NCBI RefSeq assembly: GCF_011397115.1
Contig: NZ_AP022822.1
Coordinates: 1,493,501 to 1,557,500, forward strand
DNA: 64,000 nt
Direction of reading: 5' to 3'
Origin: Enterococcus saigonensis
Lineage (GTDB): Bacteria > Bacillota > Bacilli > Lactobacillales > Enterococcaceae
Both the position numbers and the translations under genes were made by a program. This document shows positions 1 through 8,335 of the stretch, piece after piece (positions within the stretch are counted from its first letter, which is position 1; each line of letters begins with the position of its first letter). Below the pieces are notes generated by a model. The model searched no databases, had not been told where the DNA came from, and worked only from the letters and a program-made list of their open reading frames with translations.

Positions 1-194
1 ACAAAATTATTGAAGCGTATAAAAAAGGAGGATATCCTTCTTTGGATGGCAGCTATACAGTTTTTGGTCAAGTTACAGAGGGTATGGATGTAGTTGATAA
101 AATTGCGGCTGTAAAAACTGACGGTAATGATAAACCAGAAACACCTGTAAAAATCAAAACGATTAAAGTTTTGCAAGAAGCTAAAACAAAATAA
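1..194 (+). CDS. Peptidyl-prolyl cis-trans isomerase, cyclophilin type (3' end only)
   Basis: The reading frame starts at base 3 and ends with TAA at 192-194, giving the last 63 residues of a protein whose start lies left of the window. The segment carries the cyclophilin C-terminal pattern: a GGYPSLDGSYTVFGQV stretch followed by EGMDVVDKIAAVKT. This matches the conserved end of bacterial cyclophilin-type prolyl isomerases, which speed up proline isomerisation during protein folding. The missing N-terminus means a signal peptide or lipobox cannot be judged, so a secreted versus cytosolic role is open. A strong hairpin follows directly. Family assignment is fairly sure; the subtype is not. Confidence 0.8.
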   Translation, partial: KIIEAYKKGGYPSLDGSYTVFGQVTEGMDVVDKIAAVKTDGNDKPETPVKIKTIKVLQEAKTK

Positions 195-244
195 AAAAGT
201 CCTACAAAGAAAATGCCTGCATCTCTCTTTGTAGGATTTTTTTA
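195..244. terminator. Rho-independent terminator, probably bidirectional
   Basis: The arms at 200-210 and 226-235 (CCTACAAAGA / TCTTTGTAGG) form a stem flanked by an A-run on the left and a T-run on the right. It lies between the rightward cyclophilin gene and the leftward fabZ-like gene and can serve both. Confidence 0.8.
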
Positions 245-262
245 TGAAATTTTAGTATTTAT

Positions 263-697
263 TTAGTTTGCTCCTACAATAAATGTGAAAATACAATCGG
301 CGACTTTTCTATCTGCTATCGTTGCCACAGCATTAGCAGTCCCAACATTGCCCTTCATCTTTGTGATTGTAAATCGTAAAGTCAAAGTATTTCCCGGACG
401 AACTAGCTCATAAAAATGAGCTGCCTTAATGCCACCAATATAAGCTGTCTGTCCTAGGAATTCTGGTGACTTTAAAATTAATATTGAACCGGCTTGTGCC
501 AAAGTTTCTAGAACTAAAGTTCCCGGCATATGAGGGTTATCCGGCTGGCTCTGACAAAAATCTTCATTGTAAGTAAGCTGCTTTTCTGCAACGATTTCTT
601 TTCCTGCTAAAAGCGAAGTAACTTTATCAATATATAAAATGGGGAAGCGATTTGGAATCAATTCCTTAACCTCGGTAACTGTTAATGTTTGGTTCAT
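263..697 (-). CDS. fabZ: FabZ-like (3R)-hydroxyacyl-ACP dehydratase paralogue lacking the catalytic His
   Basis: The 144-residue product has the hotdog-fold FabZ layout: N-terminal LIPNRFPILYIDKV, central MPGTLVLETLAQAG and FIVG end. FabZ dehydrates 3-hydroxyacyl-ACP in type II fatty acid synthesis. In E. coli FabZ the catalytic His sits in GHFPGKPIFPG. Here the aligned stretch is SQPDNPHMPG (residues 50-59), so G-H-F is replaced by S-Q with one residue lost. The catalytic Glu (E64 in LVLETLAQ) is kept. H56 lies nearby but not at the usual place. The gene starts with ATG behind AAGGAGG and is divergent from fabI. A TTGATA-17-TATACT promoter overlaps a FabT-like box. It may be a pseudo-enzyme, an altered-specificity FabN-like enzyme or an inactive copy. 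Confidence 0.8.
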   Translation of the reverse strand: MNQTLTVTEVKELIPNRFPILYIDKVTSLLAGKEIVAEKQLTYNEDFCQSQPDNPHMPGTLVLETLAQAGSILILKSPEFLGQTAYIGGIKAAHFYELVRPGNTLTLRFTITKMKGNVGTANAVATIADRKVADCIFTFIVGAN

Positions 698-732
698 AAG
701 AACCCTCCTTGTTTTTTTCTTGTTTGTAAAAT

Positions 733-762
733 AGTATAAAACAATCTATTTTGATTATCAAA
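733..762 (-). promoter_or_regulatory. Promoter of the fabZ-like gene with FabT-like box
   Basis: Read leftwards, -35 TTGATA (756-761), a 17-bp spacer and -10 TATACT (733-738) form a near-consensus sigma-A promoter. The palindrome TTTGATTATCAAA at 750-762 matches the published FabT recognition sequence and overlaps the -35, as expected for repression. Confidence 0.75.
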
Positions 763-813
763 GTATCATATCTCTTTATTTGATGCAAATTTATAAACCT
801 AGCTAAAAAAATA

Positions 814-843
814 GTTTGACAATCAAACAATTTTATCTAATAA
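814..843 (+). promoter_or_regulatory. Promoter of fabI with FabT-like box
   Basis: A rightward -35 TTGACA (816-821) is followed by a 16-bp spacer and a weak -10 TAATAA (838-843). The palindrome GTTTGACAATCAAAC (814-828) covers the -35. A third, imperfect TTTGATTATTCAAG at 881-894 sits just before the start codon and could be a second FabT site. Confidence 0.65.
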
Positions 844-904
844 TAAGAAATCATATGGAACAAATAATGGAATTATTTATTTTGATTATTCAAGGAGTGT
901 ACAC

Positions 905-1660
905 ATGAGTTTATTAGCTGGAAAAAAAGTTGTCGTTATGGGCGTTGCCAATAAGCGTTCTATCGCCTGGGGCTGCGCCAAAGCATTACAAGAGCAAGGC
1001 GCAGAAGTTATTTATACTTATCAAAACGACCGCATGGCCAAACAATTAGAAAAACTTGTTGGAACTGAAGCATTTAAAGTTCAATGTGATGTTGCCAGTG
1101 ATGAAAGTATTGCAGCATGTTTTGCAAACATTGGTGCTTACGCCGGTGAAATTCACGGCGTTGTGCACGCTGTTGCTTACGCGAATAAAGAAGATCTGTC
1201 TGGTAGTGTTGTTGATATTGCGCGAGAGGGTTATGCACTAGCTCAAGATATTAGTTCTTATTCACTGATCGCAGTAACACGCTACGCGAAAAATATTTTA
1301 GCTAAAAATAGCGGTATCGTAACTATGAGCTACCTAGGCTCACAACGGGCTGTGCCAAATTACAATATGATGGGCATTGCAAAAGCAGCGCTAGAGGCCT
1401 CAGTCCGGTATCTAGCGGCTGAATTATCACCAGAAGGTATTCGAGTAAACGGTATTTCTGCTGGCGCGATCAAAACTTTAGCTGTAACAGGCGTTAAAGA
1501 TTATCAAAAACTAATCCAATTATCTGAAGAAAGAACGCCAGATAACGTTGGCGTAACAATCGAAGAAGTCGGAAATACCTGTGCTTTCCTAATTAGTCCA
1601 GCATCTAGCGGTATTATCGGGGAAATTATTTTTGTCGATAAAGGAGTCCATTTGTCTTAG
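905..1660 (+). CDS. fabI: Enoyl-[acyl-carrier-protein] reductase, FabI type
   Basis: The 251-residue SDR-fold protein matches FabI in length and motifs. GVANKRSIAWG near the N-terminus is the FabI NADH-binding signature. The catalytic set is Y143, Y153 and K160 (YNMMGIAK, Tyr-x6-Lys), equivalent to Tyr146/Tyr156/Lys163 of E. coli FabI. It carries out the last reduction of each fatty-acid elongation cycle and is the triclosan-target class. ATG follows AAGGAGTG at a good distance. It stands alone, divergent from the fabZ-like gene, and is probably repressed by FabT through the boxes upstream. A hairpin terminator follows. The assignment is firm. Confidence 0.95.
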   Translation: MSLLAGKKVVVMGVANKRSIAWGCAKALQEQGAEVIYTYQNDRMAKQLEKLVGTEAFKVQCDVASDESIAACFANIGAYAGEIHGVVHAVAYANKEDLSGSVVDIAREGYALAQDISSYSLIAVTRYAKNILAKNSGIVTMSYLGSQRAVPNYNMMGIAKAALEASVRYLAAELSPEGIRVNGISAGAIKTLAVTGVKDYQKLIQLSEERTPDNVGVTIEEVGNTCAFLISPASSGIIGEIIFVDKGVHLS

Positions 1661-1671
1661 TTAGCTTTATG

Positions 1672-1750
1672 AAAGACCATAGTTTTAAAGCAGCCTTAAA
1701 CTTTGTTTTACCTTGAGCTTAAGGCAAGTTGAAAAACTATGGTCTTTTTT
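1672..1750 (+). terminator. Terminator after fabI
   Basis: AAAGACCATAGTTTT (1672-1686) pairs with AAAACTATGGTCTTT, followed by a T-run ending at 1750. A smaller inverted repeat (CCTTAA ... TTAAGG) lies inside the loop. Short ORFs over this stretch come from the hairpin and are not genes. Confidence 0.85.
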
Positions 1751-1802
1751 GGCGGACATTTTTTGTAATAAAATTGACTTTATCGAGTTAATAGCGAAAA
1801 AC

Positions 1803-1829
1803 TTGTACTCAAAAAAACGAGAGTATAAT
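1803..1829 (+). promoter_or_regulatory. Candidate promoter for the Na/Pi cotransporter-like gene
   Basis: A perfect -10 TATAAT lies at 1824-1829, with TTGTAC at 1803-1808 and a short 15-bp spacer. It leaves about 140 bases of leader before the start at 1973. I see no recognisable riboswitch in that leader. Confidence 0.4.
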
Positions 1830-1972
1830 CTACTGTTACCGTTCGTTTCTCCCCTTTTTTTCGATGTTCTTGTAAAAATCAGCAAATTCCAATATTAAAG
1901 AAAACGATTACAGTGCCCTTTACTTTCGCTATGCTAATTTTAATTGGTCAAAAAAATGCTGGAGGAAATTAT

Positions 1973-3694
1973 ATGTCGTATCAAGAAATGCTTTTTAGCT
2001 TCTTAGGTGGTCTGGGAATTTTTCTATTTGGTATTAAATACATGGGAGATGGTTTACAAAAAGCTGCTGGTGATCGTCTACGCGAAGTGTTGAATAAATT
2101 CACTTCGACCCCCTTGCGCGCTGTTTTAGCGGGGATTGTTGTTACGGGCTTAATTCAAAGTAGTTCTGGAACAACAGTCCTAACTGTTGGTCTAGTGAGC
2201 GCTGGTTTTATGACATTGCGTCAAGCCATCGGCGTTATTATGGGCGCTAACGTAGGAACAACAGTGACAGCCTTTATCATCGGGTTTAACTTAAGTGCAT
2301 ACGCGTTACCTATCATTGGTATTGGGGCTATTCTTTTGTTTTTTACCAAACGAAAACTATTTCAAAATACGGGGCAAATATTATTTGGTTTTGGCTGCTT
2401 ATTCTTTGGTCTTAAATTAATGGGAACGAGTATGGAGCCTTTAAAAGATTTACCACAATTTAACGATTTAATGATTAATGTCTCCCACCATCCGGTATTA
2501 GGCGTGGGCATTGGAACCCTTTTAACAATGGTTTTGCAGAGTTCTAGCGCCACAATTGGAATTTTACAACAACTCTATGCCCAAAATAGTCTAGCTTTAG
2601 GCGCTGCCTTGCCAATTTTATTTGGGGATAACATTGGTACTACAATCACAGCCGTAATTGCAGCGCTGGGTGCAAGCATCGCAGCTAAGCGAACTGCTGG
2701 GGCGCATGTAGTCTTTAATTTAGTAGGCGCAATTATCTTTACCATACTACTAGCACCTTTTACGCGGGTAGTTATTACGATGACAAATGTTTTAAAATTA
2801 AATCCCAGTATGCAAATAGCCTTTGCTCATGGTTTGTTTAATATTTCTAATTTAGCTATTCAATTTTGGTTTATTCCGCAAATTGAACTGCTCGTGAAAA
2901 AAATTATTCCAGGTACCGAAAAATCGCTAGATATTCGTATGGTGGAGTTAAACGAAGACTTTTTATATACTTCCCCAAGTATCGCCTTGCGTCAAGCTTC
3001 AAACGAAGTTATTCAAATGGGAAATTATGCACTTGAGGCATTAACTGCTACAAAAAAATTCTATGCTACCCCCACCGAAGATGGAAAAGATGATGTTTTA
3101 CAATACGAAGATGCTATCAATCAATTTGATGTGGAATTAACTGATTATTTAGCTAAAACTGCTACTGTGGCACTTTCACAAACTGAAAGTCAGGAACAAG
3201 CGATGTTACTAGAATTCACCAAAGACTTTGAGCGGATTGGTGACCATTGTAAAAATATTATCAGTTTCATCGAAGAAGCTTGCCATTTAGAGCAAAAACA
3301 ACGTAACAAAGAAAAACGCAATGGTAATATGTCAAAAAATAGTCGTAGAACCCTACTGTTATATGATGAAGATTTAATTTTATTATTTGATAAGGTTTTA
3401 AAAAATATTCGAGATGCGCTCATCGTTTTAGAAACAGATGACCATGATCTTGCGGCAAAGATTCTTTTGCGAGAAAAAGAGGTAAATGAACTAGTTGATT
3501 TACTGAGAAAAAAATATTTCCGTCTAATGAGTTCAGGCCACGGCAGGGCAGCTGATAGTGTCTTATTTATTGATATCAGTTCGAATTTAGAACGAAGCAG
3601 CGATCGCACCTTGCATATTGCCAAGTATATTTTAGGAAATGTGTACGGTTTTAAAGCGCCAGTTACTTATTTACAACAAACAAATAACCATTAG
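1973..3694 (+). CDS. Na/Pi cotransporter family protein with C-terminal PhoU-like domain
   Basis: I start the gene at ATG 1973, which sits 7 bases after GGAGG; the frame is open to 1913 but has no ribosome site there. The 573-residue protein has an N-terminal membrane half with two inverted-repeat units, each carrying the QSSS motif (residues 62-65 and 189-192) typical of NptA/YjbB-type Na/phosphate transporters. From about residue 330 it becomes soluble and helical, with a PhoU-like pattern (FTKDFERIGDHCKNI, IDISSNLERSSDRTLHIAKYI). Family knowledge suggests sodium-coupled phosphate movement across the cytoplasmic membrane. It appears to be monocistronic. No phosphate-specific regulatory site was recognised. 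Confidence 0.88.
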   Translation: MSYQEMLFSFLGGLGIFLFGIKYMGDGLQKAAGDRLREVLNKFTSTPLRAVLAGIVVTGLIQSSSGTTVLTVGLVSAGFMTLRQAIGVIMGANVGTTVTAFIIGFNLSAYALPIIGIGAILLFFTKRKLFQNTGQILFGFGCLFFGLKLMGTSMEPLKDLPQFNDLMINVSHHPVLGVGIGTLLTMVLQSSSATIGILQQLYAQNSLALGAALPILFGDNIGTTITAVIAALGASIAAKRTAGAHVVFNLVGAIIFTILLAPFTRVVITMTNVLKLNPSMQIAFAHGLFNISNLAIQFWFIPQIELLVKKIIPGTEKSLDIRMVELNEDFLYTSPSIALRQASNEVIQMGNYALEALTATKKFYATPTEDGKDDVLQYEDAINQFDVELTDYLAKTATVALSQTESQEQAMLLEFTKDFERIGDHCKNIISFIEEACHLEQKQRNKEKRNGNMSKNSRRTLLLYDEDLILLFDKVLKNIRDALIVLETDDHDLAAKILLREKEVNELVDLLRKKYFRLMSSGHGRAADSVLFIDISSNLERSSDRTLHIAKYILGNVYGFKAPVTYLQQTNNH

Positions 3695-3742
3695 TTGTCT
3701 GTCCCTACAAAAACTTAATACTCTCTAAGAATTAAAAAAATG

Positions 3743-3774
3743 AAAAGCTGTCAGCAAATTGGCAGTTTTTTTAT
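3743..3774 (+). terminator. Weak terminator after the Na/Pi gene
   Basis: CTGTC/GGCAG stem (with one G-U pair) plus flanking A/T runs and a T7 tail, between the two rightward transport genes. Confidence 0.55.
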
Positions 3775-3848
3775 AGCCTTTTTGTTAAGATAAATAGTGC
3801 AAATGATTTATTACAATTAGAATAAAAGATATTTAAGGGAGGATTTTG

Positions 3849-4766
3849 ATGTTATACATTGCAGCACAAACAACAGACTCTACTGGTTCTGCTATTACTG
3901 AACCGGCAGTCCGACAATTAAACGCCTTTCAACGCTGGTGGGGAACTATTAATTGGGAGAACGTAACAGGACTATTAATTTCAAAAGGATTAATGATTAT
4001 TTTTTTGATTATTTTATTCAGTGCTCTATTACGGCTTTGTGATTTTTTAGTCGAACGCAGTTATCAATCTTATCAAAAAAGGCAAAAATTCAGTGAAAGT
4101 CGTATGAATACATTAAACACTTTAATTCGCAATGTCATTCATTATACGTTGGGCTTTTTTTTCATCTATTCCCTACTATCCACTCTAGGTGTGCCCGTCG
4201 GTTCACTTCTAGCTGGAGCTGGAATTGCCGGCTTAGCAATTGGTCTTGGTGCCCAGGGATTTATGAATGATATCATTACCGGCTTTTTCATCATTATGGA
4301 GCAACAAATTGACGTAGGTGATTATATTATTTTGAGTAATTTAGCCATTGAAGGGACAGTTACTTCTGTAGGCATTCGTACACTAGAATTACGCTCGGCT
4401 AATGGAACTGTCCACTTTATCCCTAATCGCAATATTACGACTATTAGCAATAACTCACGTTCAAATATGCAAGTAATTGTGGACGTTCGTATTGACCCTA
4501 ACGAAGGCCTAGATAAAATTAAAAGTGCGATTAAACGTGCAAATGATAAAATTTCCAAAACGTATCAAGCGGAAATCCAAACAGAACCAACTATTTTTGG
4601 CTTAGTTGATTTAGGTAATAGTAATTACGCGATTCGTACTACTTTTTACGTGTTAAATGGTCAGCAGTTCAAAATAAAAGAAGACTTACTAGCGGCCGCA
4701 ATTATTGAATTAAATGCCGACGAACTCACGATTCCATCAACCCCAATTTTACCTGCAGCAAAATAA
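3849..4766 (+). CDS. Small-conductance mechanosensitive channel, MscS family
   Basis: The start is ATG 3849 behind GGGAGG; the TTG three bases upstream is not needed. The 305-residue protein has two or three transmembrane segments in its first ~140 residues. These lead into the MscS pore helix region, rich in Gly and Ala (SLLAGAGIAGLAIGLGAQGF), followed by the beta domain (GDYIILSNLAIEGTVTSVGIRTLELRSANG) and a C-terminal alpha/beta part. MscS channels open on membrane tension to release osmolytes during hypo-osmotic shock. The N-terminus, before the first membrane helix, is a short polar extension. It is a single gene ending at a strong bidirectional terminator. Confidence 0.92.
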   Translation: MLYIAAQTTDSTGSAITEPAVRQLNAFQRWWGTINWENVTGLLISKGLMIIFLIILFSALLRLCDFLVERSYQSYQKRQKFSESRMNTLNTLIRNVIHYTLGFFFIYSLLSTLGVPVGSLLAGAGIAGLAIGLGAQGFMNDIITGFFIIMEQQIDVGDYIILSNLAIEGTVTSVGIRTLELRSANGTVHFIPNRNITTISNNSRSNMQVIVDVRIDPNEGLDKIKSAIKRANDKISKTYQAEIQTEPTIFGLVDLGNSNYAIRTTFYVLNGQQFKIKEDLLAAAIIELNADELTIPSTPILPAAK

Positions 4767-4786
4767 GTTATATATTAATCTCTTTT

Positions 4787-4829
4787 ACGACAAAGGCCCC
4801 GCCAACATTGTTGACGGAGCCTTTGTTAC
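4787..4829. terminator. Bidirectional terminator between converging genes
   Basis: ACAAAGGC ... GCCTTTGT outer arms with an inner CCGCCAAC/GTTGACGG stem lie between the rightward mscS gene and the leftward CBS-domain gene. Confidence 0.85.
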
Positions 4830-4842
4830 GAATTCTTAGTCT

Positions 4843-5340
4843 TTAAATAACGAAGAGTTTATCCTTCTTTTTTTCTGCTTTTTCAACCAAACTATAACGC
4901 TTTTCAAGCTCATGAACCAAATGATTAGTCGCTTTCAATACTTCTTTACGGGTAATTATCCCCACAAAAATACGTTCGCTATTTACAATTGGTAAAAAAG
5001 CATTGTTCACCAATAGATGTAAGATATCTTCCAAATCAGCATCATCTCTAGCATAATCTACTCCAATTTCCATTACATCTGCTACTGTTAATCCAGCCAA
5101 ATTATCGGTATCAATTTTTCTTAAATCAATCATTTTTCCAACAATATCATTTAAACCGATTAAGCCAACAAATCGATCATCTTTATCTAAAACCGGAATT
5201 TTCGAATAGCCTACTTTTGATAAAACTAATAATGCATGATCTAAAGGATTAGAATATAGCAATGATGCAACGTTTTCTGCTGGCACTAAAAAATTATCTT
5301 GATTTTCTAACAAAAGTTCTTGGACAGTGGTTCCTATCAA
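4843..5340 (-). CDS. CBS-domain protein, CbpB/DarB-like (predicted c-di-AMP binder)
   Basis: I choose a TTG start at 5340 because GGAGG lies 7 bases before it. The open frame reaches 5406, but the upstream ATG codons have poor ribosome sites. The resulting 165-residue protein begins IGTTVQELLL and holds two CBS repeats: one with SNPLDHALLVLSKVGYSKIPVLDKDDRFVGLIGLNDIV, the second ending IVNSERIFVGIITRKEVLKA. Stand-alone two-CBS proteins of this layout in Firmicutes (YkuL/DarB, CbpB) bind cyclic-di-AMP and regulate Rel/(p)ppGpp or pyruvate carboxylase. That role is by family analogy. It is the last gene of the leftward murI - rph/rdgB - phosphodiesterase block. Confidence 0.8.
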   Translation of the reverse strand: MIGTTVQELLLENQDNFLVPAENVASLLYSNPLDHALLVLSKVGYSKIPVLDKDDRFVGLIGLNDIVGKMIDLRKIDTDNLAGLTVADVMEIGVDYARDDADLEDILHLLVNNAFLPIVNSERIFVGIITRKEVLKATNHLVHELEKRYSLVEKAEKKKDKLFVI

Positions 5341-5439
5341 ATTGATTGCCTCCATTTCCACCCAACCTACAATCTTATTGTACAAAAAAATTGTAAGGGG
5401 AAACATCTTGTCTCATTCGCCTTATGAAAATCTTACAGA

Positions 5440-5952
5440 TTATTTTTTGAAACGGAAGTTCAATTCGCTAACTGCTATATGAGTGCGATCGTAATACTGT
5501 ATCTCCCAGCTATCTGTCGTACTTTCAATAATGGCATAGCTTTGAATTTGAATAGGTCCTCTTGGCTGCGAGATACTGCCTGGGTTTAAATACAAACATC
5601 CTTTTACCGCTTCACAACCAATTTGATGGGTATGACCAAAAAGACAAATATCTGCTTGTTTCTCTTTGGCTTCTAGCGAAACTTGGGTTAAACCAAAACG
5701 AACATTCGATAAATGTCCATGAGTCATGTAAATTATATCCTGTGGCGTTTTAACCACTAGATATGATTTGAAGCCAGGATCAAAATCACAATTACCTGTA
5801 ACGACATTATAAGTTTGAAACAATTCATCATTACTCGGTAATTCTGAATCGCCACAATGAAAGAAATAATCCACTTCGTTACGACGATGGTTTAAGATAT
5901 CAACTAAGATTTCCCGATCACCATGATTATCACTAACTACTAAATATTTCAT
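5440..5952 (-). CDS. YfcE/MJ0936-family metallophosphoesterase
   Basis: The 170-residue protein shows the whole metallophosphoesterase motif set: SDNHG (D-x-H) near residue 8, CGD, GNCD, THGH and GHTH, which together bind two metal ions. Small proteins of this type hydrolyse phosphodiester substrates; the cellular substrate in Firmicutes is not settled. The gene follows rph/rdgB in the same direction with a 45-base gap. The order racE/murI - rph/rdgB - yfcE is a familiar arrangement in Listeria and enterococci, so it is probably co-transcribed with them. ATG at 5952 follows GGAGTGG. Confidence 0.88.
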   Translation of the reverse strand: MKYLVVSDNHGDREILVDILNHRRNEVDYFFHCGDSELPSNDELFQTYNVVTGNCDFDPGFKSYLVVKTPQDIIYMTHGHLSNVRFGLTQVSLEAKEKQADICLFGHTHQIGCEAVKGCLYLNPGSISQPRGPIQIQSYAIIESTTDSWEIQYYDRTHIAVSELNFRFKK

Positions 5953-5997
5953 AGTCCACTCCTTTTATTTTCTTTTTAAAAATTTTAAAAAGACGTT

Positions 5998-7350
5998 TTA
6001 TGCTTCTAACCATGTACGCCACTCTTTTTGCAGTTTTTTCATAGCTTGTCCCCGATGACTAATTGCATTTTTTTCAGTACGACTTAATTCAGCCGCTGTT
6101 TTTTCCATCCCTTGCGGAATAAATAGCGGATCATAGCCAAAACCGTCATCACCTCTTGGAATTCTGCCTATCCGCCCCGGCCAATCTGCTGAGACAGATA
6201 AACTATTTTTTTCAGGAGCAGCAAAAACCAATGTGCAGTGAAAATGTGCAGTACGATCTTCATCTGGAACATGTGTTAATTCATGAAGTAATTTAGCGTT
6301 ATTGGCAGCATCGCTTTTCATTTCACCAGCAAATCGCGCTGAATACACGCCAGGCATTCCGTTTAAAGCATCGACTGATAAACCAGAATCATCTGCCAAT
6401 ACTGGTCGGTTTAAAAGGTGAGCAATCGTTTCAGCTTTTAAACGAGCATTTTCTTCAAAGGTATGTCCAGTTTCTTCTACTTCAGGAATTTCCGGGTAGT
6501 CCAATAACGTTTTAACCTGGTAACCAGCCGCGCTAAACAAAGCATCAAATTCTTTTGCCTTACCAGGATTTTTAGTAGCAATAACAATTGTTTTAGGATT
6601 CTCATTTATTATCACTTCTTTTAAAGCTACGTTACCCAACAATGCTTCTTTTTGAAAAGCAATTAGGTCGTTAATGGCATGTTTTGCATAAACTAACATT
6701 TCATTTAATTCTTCACCATTAAAAGTACTTTCTTCTCCCGTTCCTTGCAACTCTACAAATTGACCACTTTCTGTCATAACGACATTCATGTCAACAGACG
6801 CTTCAAAATCTTCAACATAATCCAAGTCTGTTACACACGTCCCATCAGATAAAATGCCCACACTAATAGCCGCTAAATGTTCTTTAATCGGGTCTTCTGT
6901 TAACACATTAGCCTGAAGGAGTTTATTTATCGCCAAGCGCAAAGCAACAAATGCCCCCGTAATACTGGCTGTTCTAGTTCCCCCATCAGCTTGTAGTACA
7001 TCACAATCCACAATAATACTTCTTTCACCCAATTTTTCTAAATCAACAACAGCTCGCAATGAGCGTGCGATTAAACGTTGGATCTCCATCGTTCGACCAG
7101 ATAACTTTCCTTTGGCACTTTCGCGCCGATTGCGAGTCTGTGTCGCCCGAGGGAGCATACTGTACTCTGCATTTACCCAGCCCTTACCAGTATCTCTTAA
7201 AAAATGTGGCACGCGTTCCTCAATTGTAGCAGAACAAACTACTTGCGTATCTCCAAATGAAATAACCACCGAACCTTCAGGATGTTTAAATACATTTGTC
7301 TTAATTATTACAGGACGAATCTGTTGTACTTGGCGACCATCATGTCTCAT
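5998..7350 (-). CDS. rph: Fused ribonuclease PH / XTP-dITP pyrophosphatase (RdgB)
   Basis: The 450-residue protein is a two-enzyme fusion. Residues 1-~245 are RNase PH (MRHDGRQVQQIRPV start, DVLQADGGTRTASITGA active-site region), a phosphorolytic 3'-5' exoribonuclease for tRNA trimming. From about residue 255 (TIVIATKNPGKAKEFDALF) to the end is RdgB/HAM1, with TFEENARLKA, LADDSGLSVDALNG and SHRGQAMKKL. RdgB removes XTP and (d)ITP from the nucleotide pool. The fusion is known in enterococci and some relatives, while Listeria has two genes. It starts 4 bases after the murI stop region, so translation is probably coupled. Confidence 0.93.
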   Translation of the reverse strand: MRHDGRQVQQIRPVIIKTNVFKHPEGSVVISFGDTQVVCSATIEERVPHFLRDTGKGWVNAEYSMLPRATQTRNRRESAKGKLSGRTMEIQRLIARSLRAVVDLEKLGERSIIVDCDVLQADGGTRTASITGAFVALRLAINKLLQANVLTEDPIKEHLAAISVGILSDGTCVTDLDYVEDFEASVDMNVVMTESGQFVELQGTGEESTFNGEELNEMLVYAKHAINDLIAFQKEALLGNVALKEVIINENPKTIVIATKNPGKAKEFDALFSAAGYQVKTLLDYPEIPEVEETGHTFEENARLKAETIAHLLNRPVLADDSGLSVDALNGMPGVYSARFAGEMKSDAANNAKLLHELTHVPDEDRTAHFHCTLVFAAPEKNSLSVSADWPGRIGRIPRGDDGFGYDPLFIPQGMEKTAAELSRTEKNAISHRGQAMKKLQKEWRTWLEA

Positions 7351-7354
7351 TCTT

Positions 7355-8167
7355 CTAATTCCCTTCCAAATCTACATGTTTTGATTGAACAAAAATATCA
7401 TTCAACCATTCATTAGCAATTTCATCAAACATTTTTGTTGAACCAGTAGTATAAAACTCATAATTAGGCGTTTTATTATCGCTACTATTAGCTATTGCAA
7501 AGTAGTCCAACAAAACACTAACTTCCCCTACTGTTTCCGCGCCCGAATCAATTAAGTGCACATTACTTCCTACGATGTTTTGAATAATTGGACGCAATAA
7601 AGGATAGTGGGTGCACCCTAAGATTAATGTATCCATCCCACTATATTGTAAAGGCAACAATGTCTCGGCTACTACTTTTTTTGCCACAGGTGAAGAAAAC
7701 TGATTACTTTCAACCAACGGGGCGAATTTAGGACAAGCCAAACTATGAACAGTTATATTGGGCGTCTTGCTTTGAAGTGCTTTTTGATAAGAAGCACTTT
7801 TAATAGTTCCTTCGGTTCCGATTACACCAATTTTATAGTTATTAGTTGCTTTTACAGCAGCTCTTGTTCCTGGCAAAATAACGCCGACTACTGGAATTTG
7901 GATTTCTTGACGAATAATATCTAATGCAACTGCTGTCGCAGTGTTACAAGCTATTACTAAAAGTTTAATCTCTTTTTGGATTAAAAATCGTGTCATCTGT
8001 CTTGTAAACGCAATCACTTGCTCTGCAGGTCGGGGACCATAAGGACAACGAGCCGTGTCACCAAGATAAATCAAATTTTCATTTGGCAATTGTTTTAATG
8101 CTTCTTTTAAAACGGTCAATCCGCCCACACCGGAATCAATCAGACCGATTGCGCGCTTATTTCCCAT
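7355..8167 (-). CDS. murI: Glutamate racemase
   Basis: I start at the ATG at 8167, 9 bases after AAGGG; an in-frame ATG at 8176 abuts the ribosome site and is less likely. The 270-residue product has IGLIDSGVGGLTV at its N-terminus, GDTARCPYG, and the two catalytic cysteines in VIACNTATA and LGCTHYPLL. These match MurI, which makes D-glutamate for peptidoglycan. It heads the leftward operon with rph/rdgB, the phosphodiesterase and the CBS protein. No clear strong promoter was found in the 250 bases upstream. TTGAAA near 8255 with a poor -10 is the best candidate. Confidence 0.93.
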   Translation of the reverse strand: MGNKRAIGLIDSGVGGLTVLKEALKQLPNENLIYLGDTARCPYGPRPAEQVIAFTRQMTRFLIQKEIKLLVIACNTATAVALDIIRQEIQIPVVGVILPGTRAAVKATNNYKIGVIGTEGTIKSASYQKALQSKTPNITVHSLACPKFAPLVESNQFSSPVAKKVVAETLLPLQYSGMDTLILGCTHYPLLRPIIQNIVGSNVHLIDSGAETVGEVSVLLDYFAIANSSDNKTPNYEFYTTGSTKMFDEIANEWLNDIFVQSKHVDLEGN

Positions 8168-8335
8168 ATTCTTCATCCCTTAGAATTTGAAACTTGATTG
8201 TTCCAAACTTGTTTTATTTCATTTCAGTGTCTCTATTTTCCCTTTTTTTATGTTTTTTTTCAAGTCCCGTCTCCTTTGATCCATTGGTTGGTAAAGAGAA
8301 AAATTAGCGGTCTTTATAAAATCATTCTGAATTGA

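Noticed and set aside
1685..1898. Overlapping short ORFs on both strands after fabI
   Set aside because: They lie over the terminator hairpin and promoter region, lack ribosome sites and have no protein-like composition.
3190..3624. 144-codon minus-strand ORF within the Na/Pi cotransporter gene
   Set aside because: It is a shadow of the PhoU-like domain, with no start signal or family.
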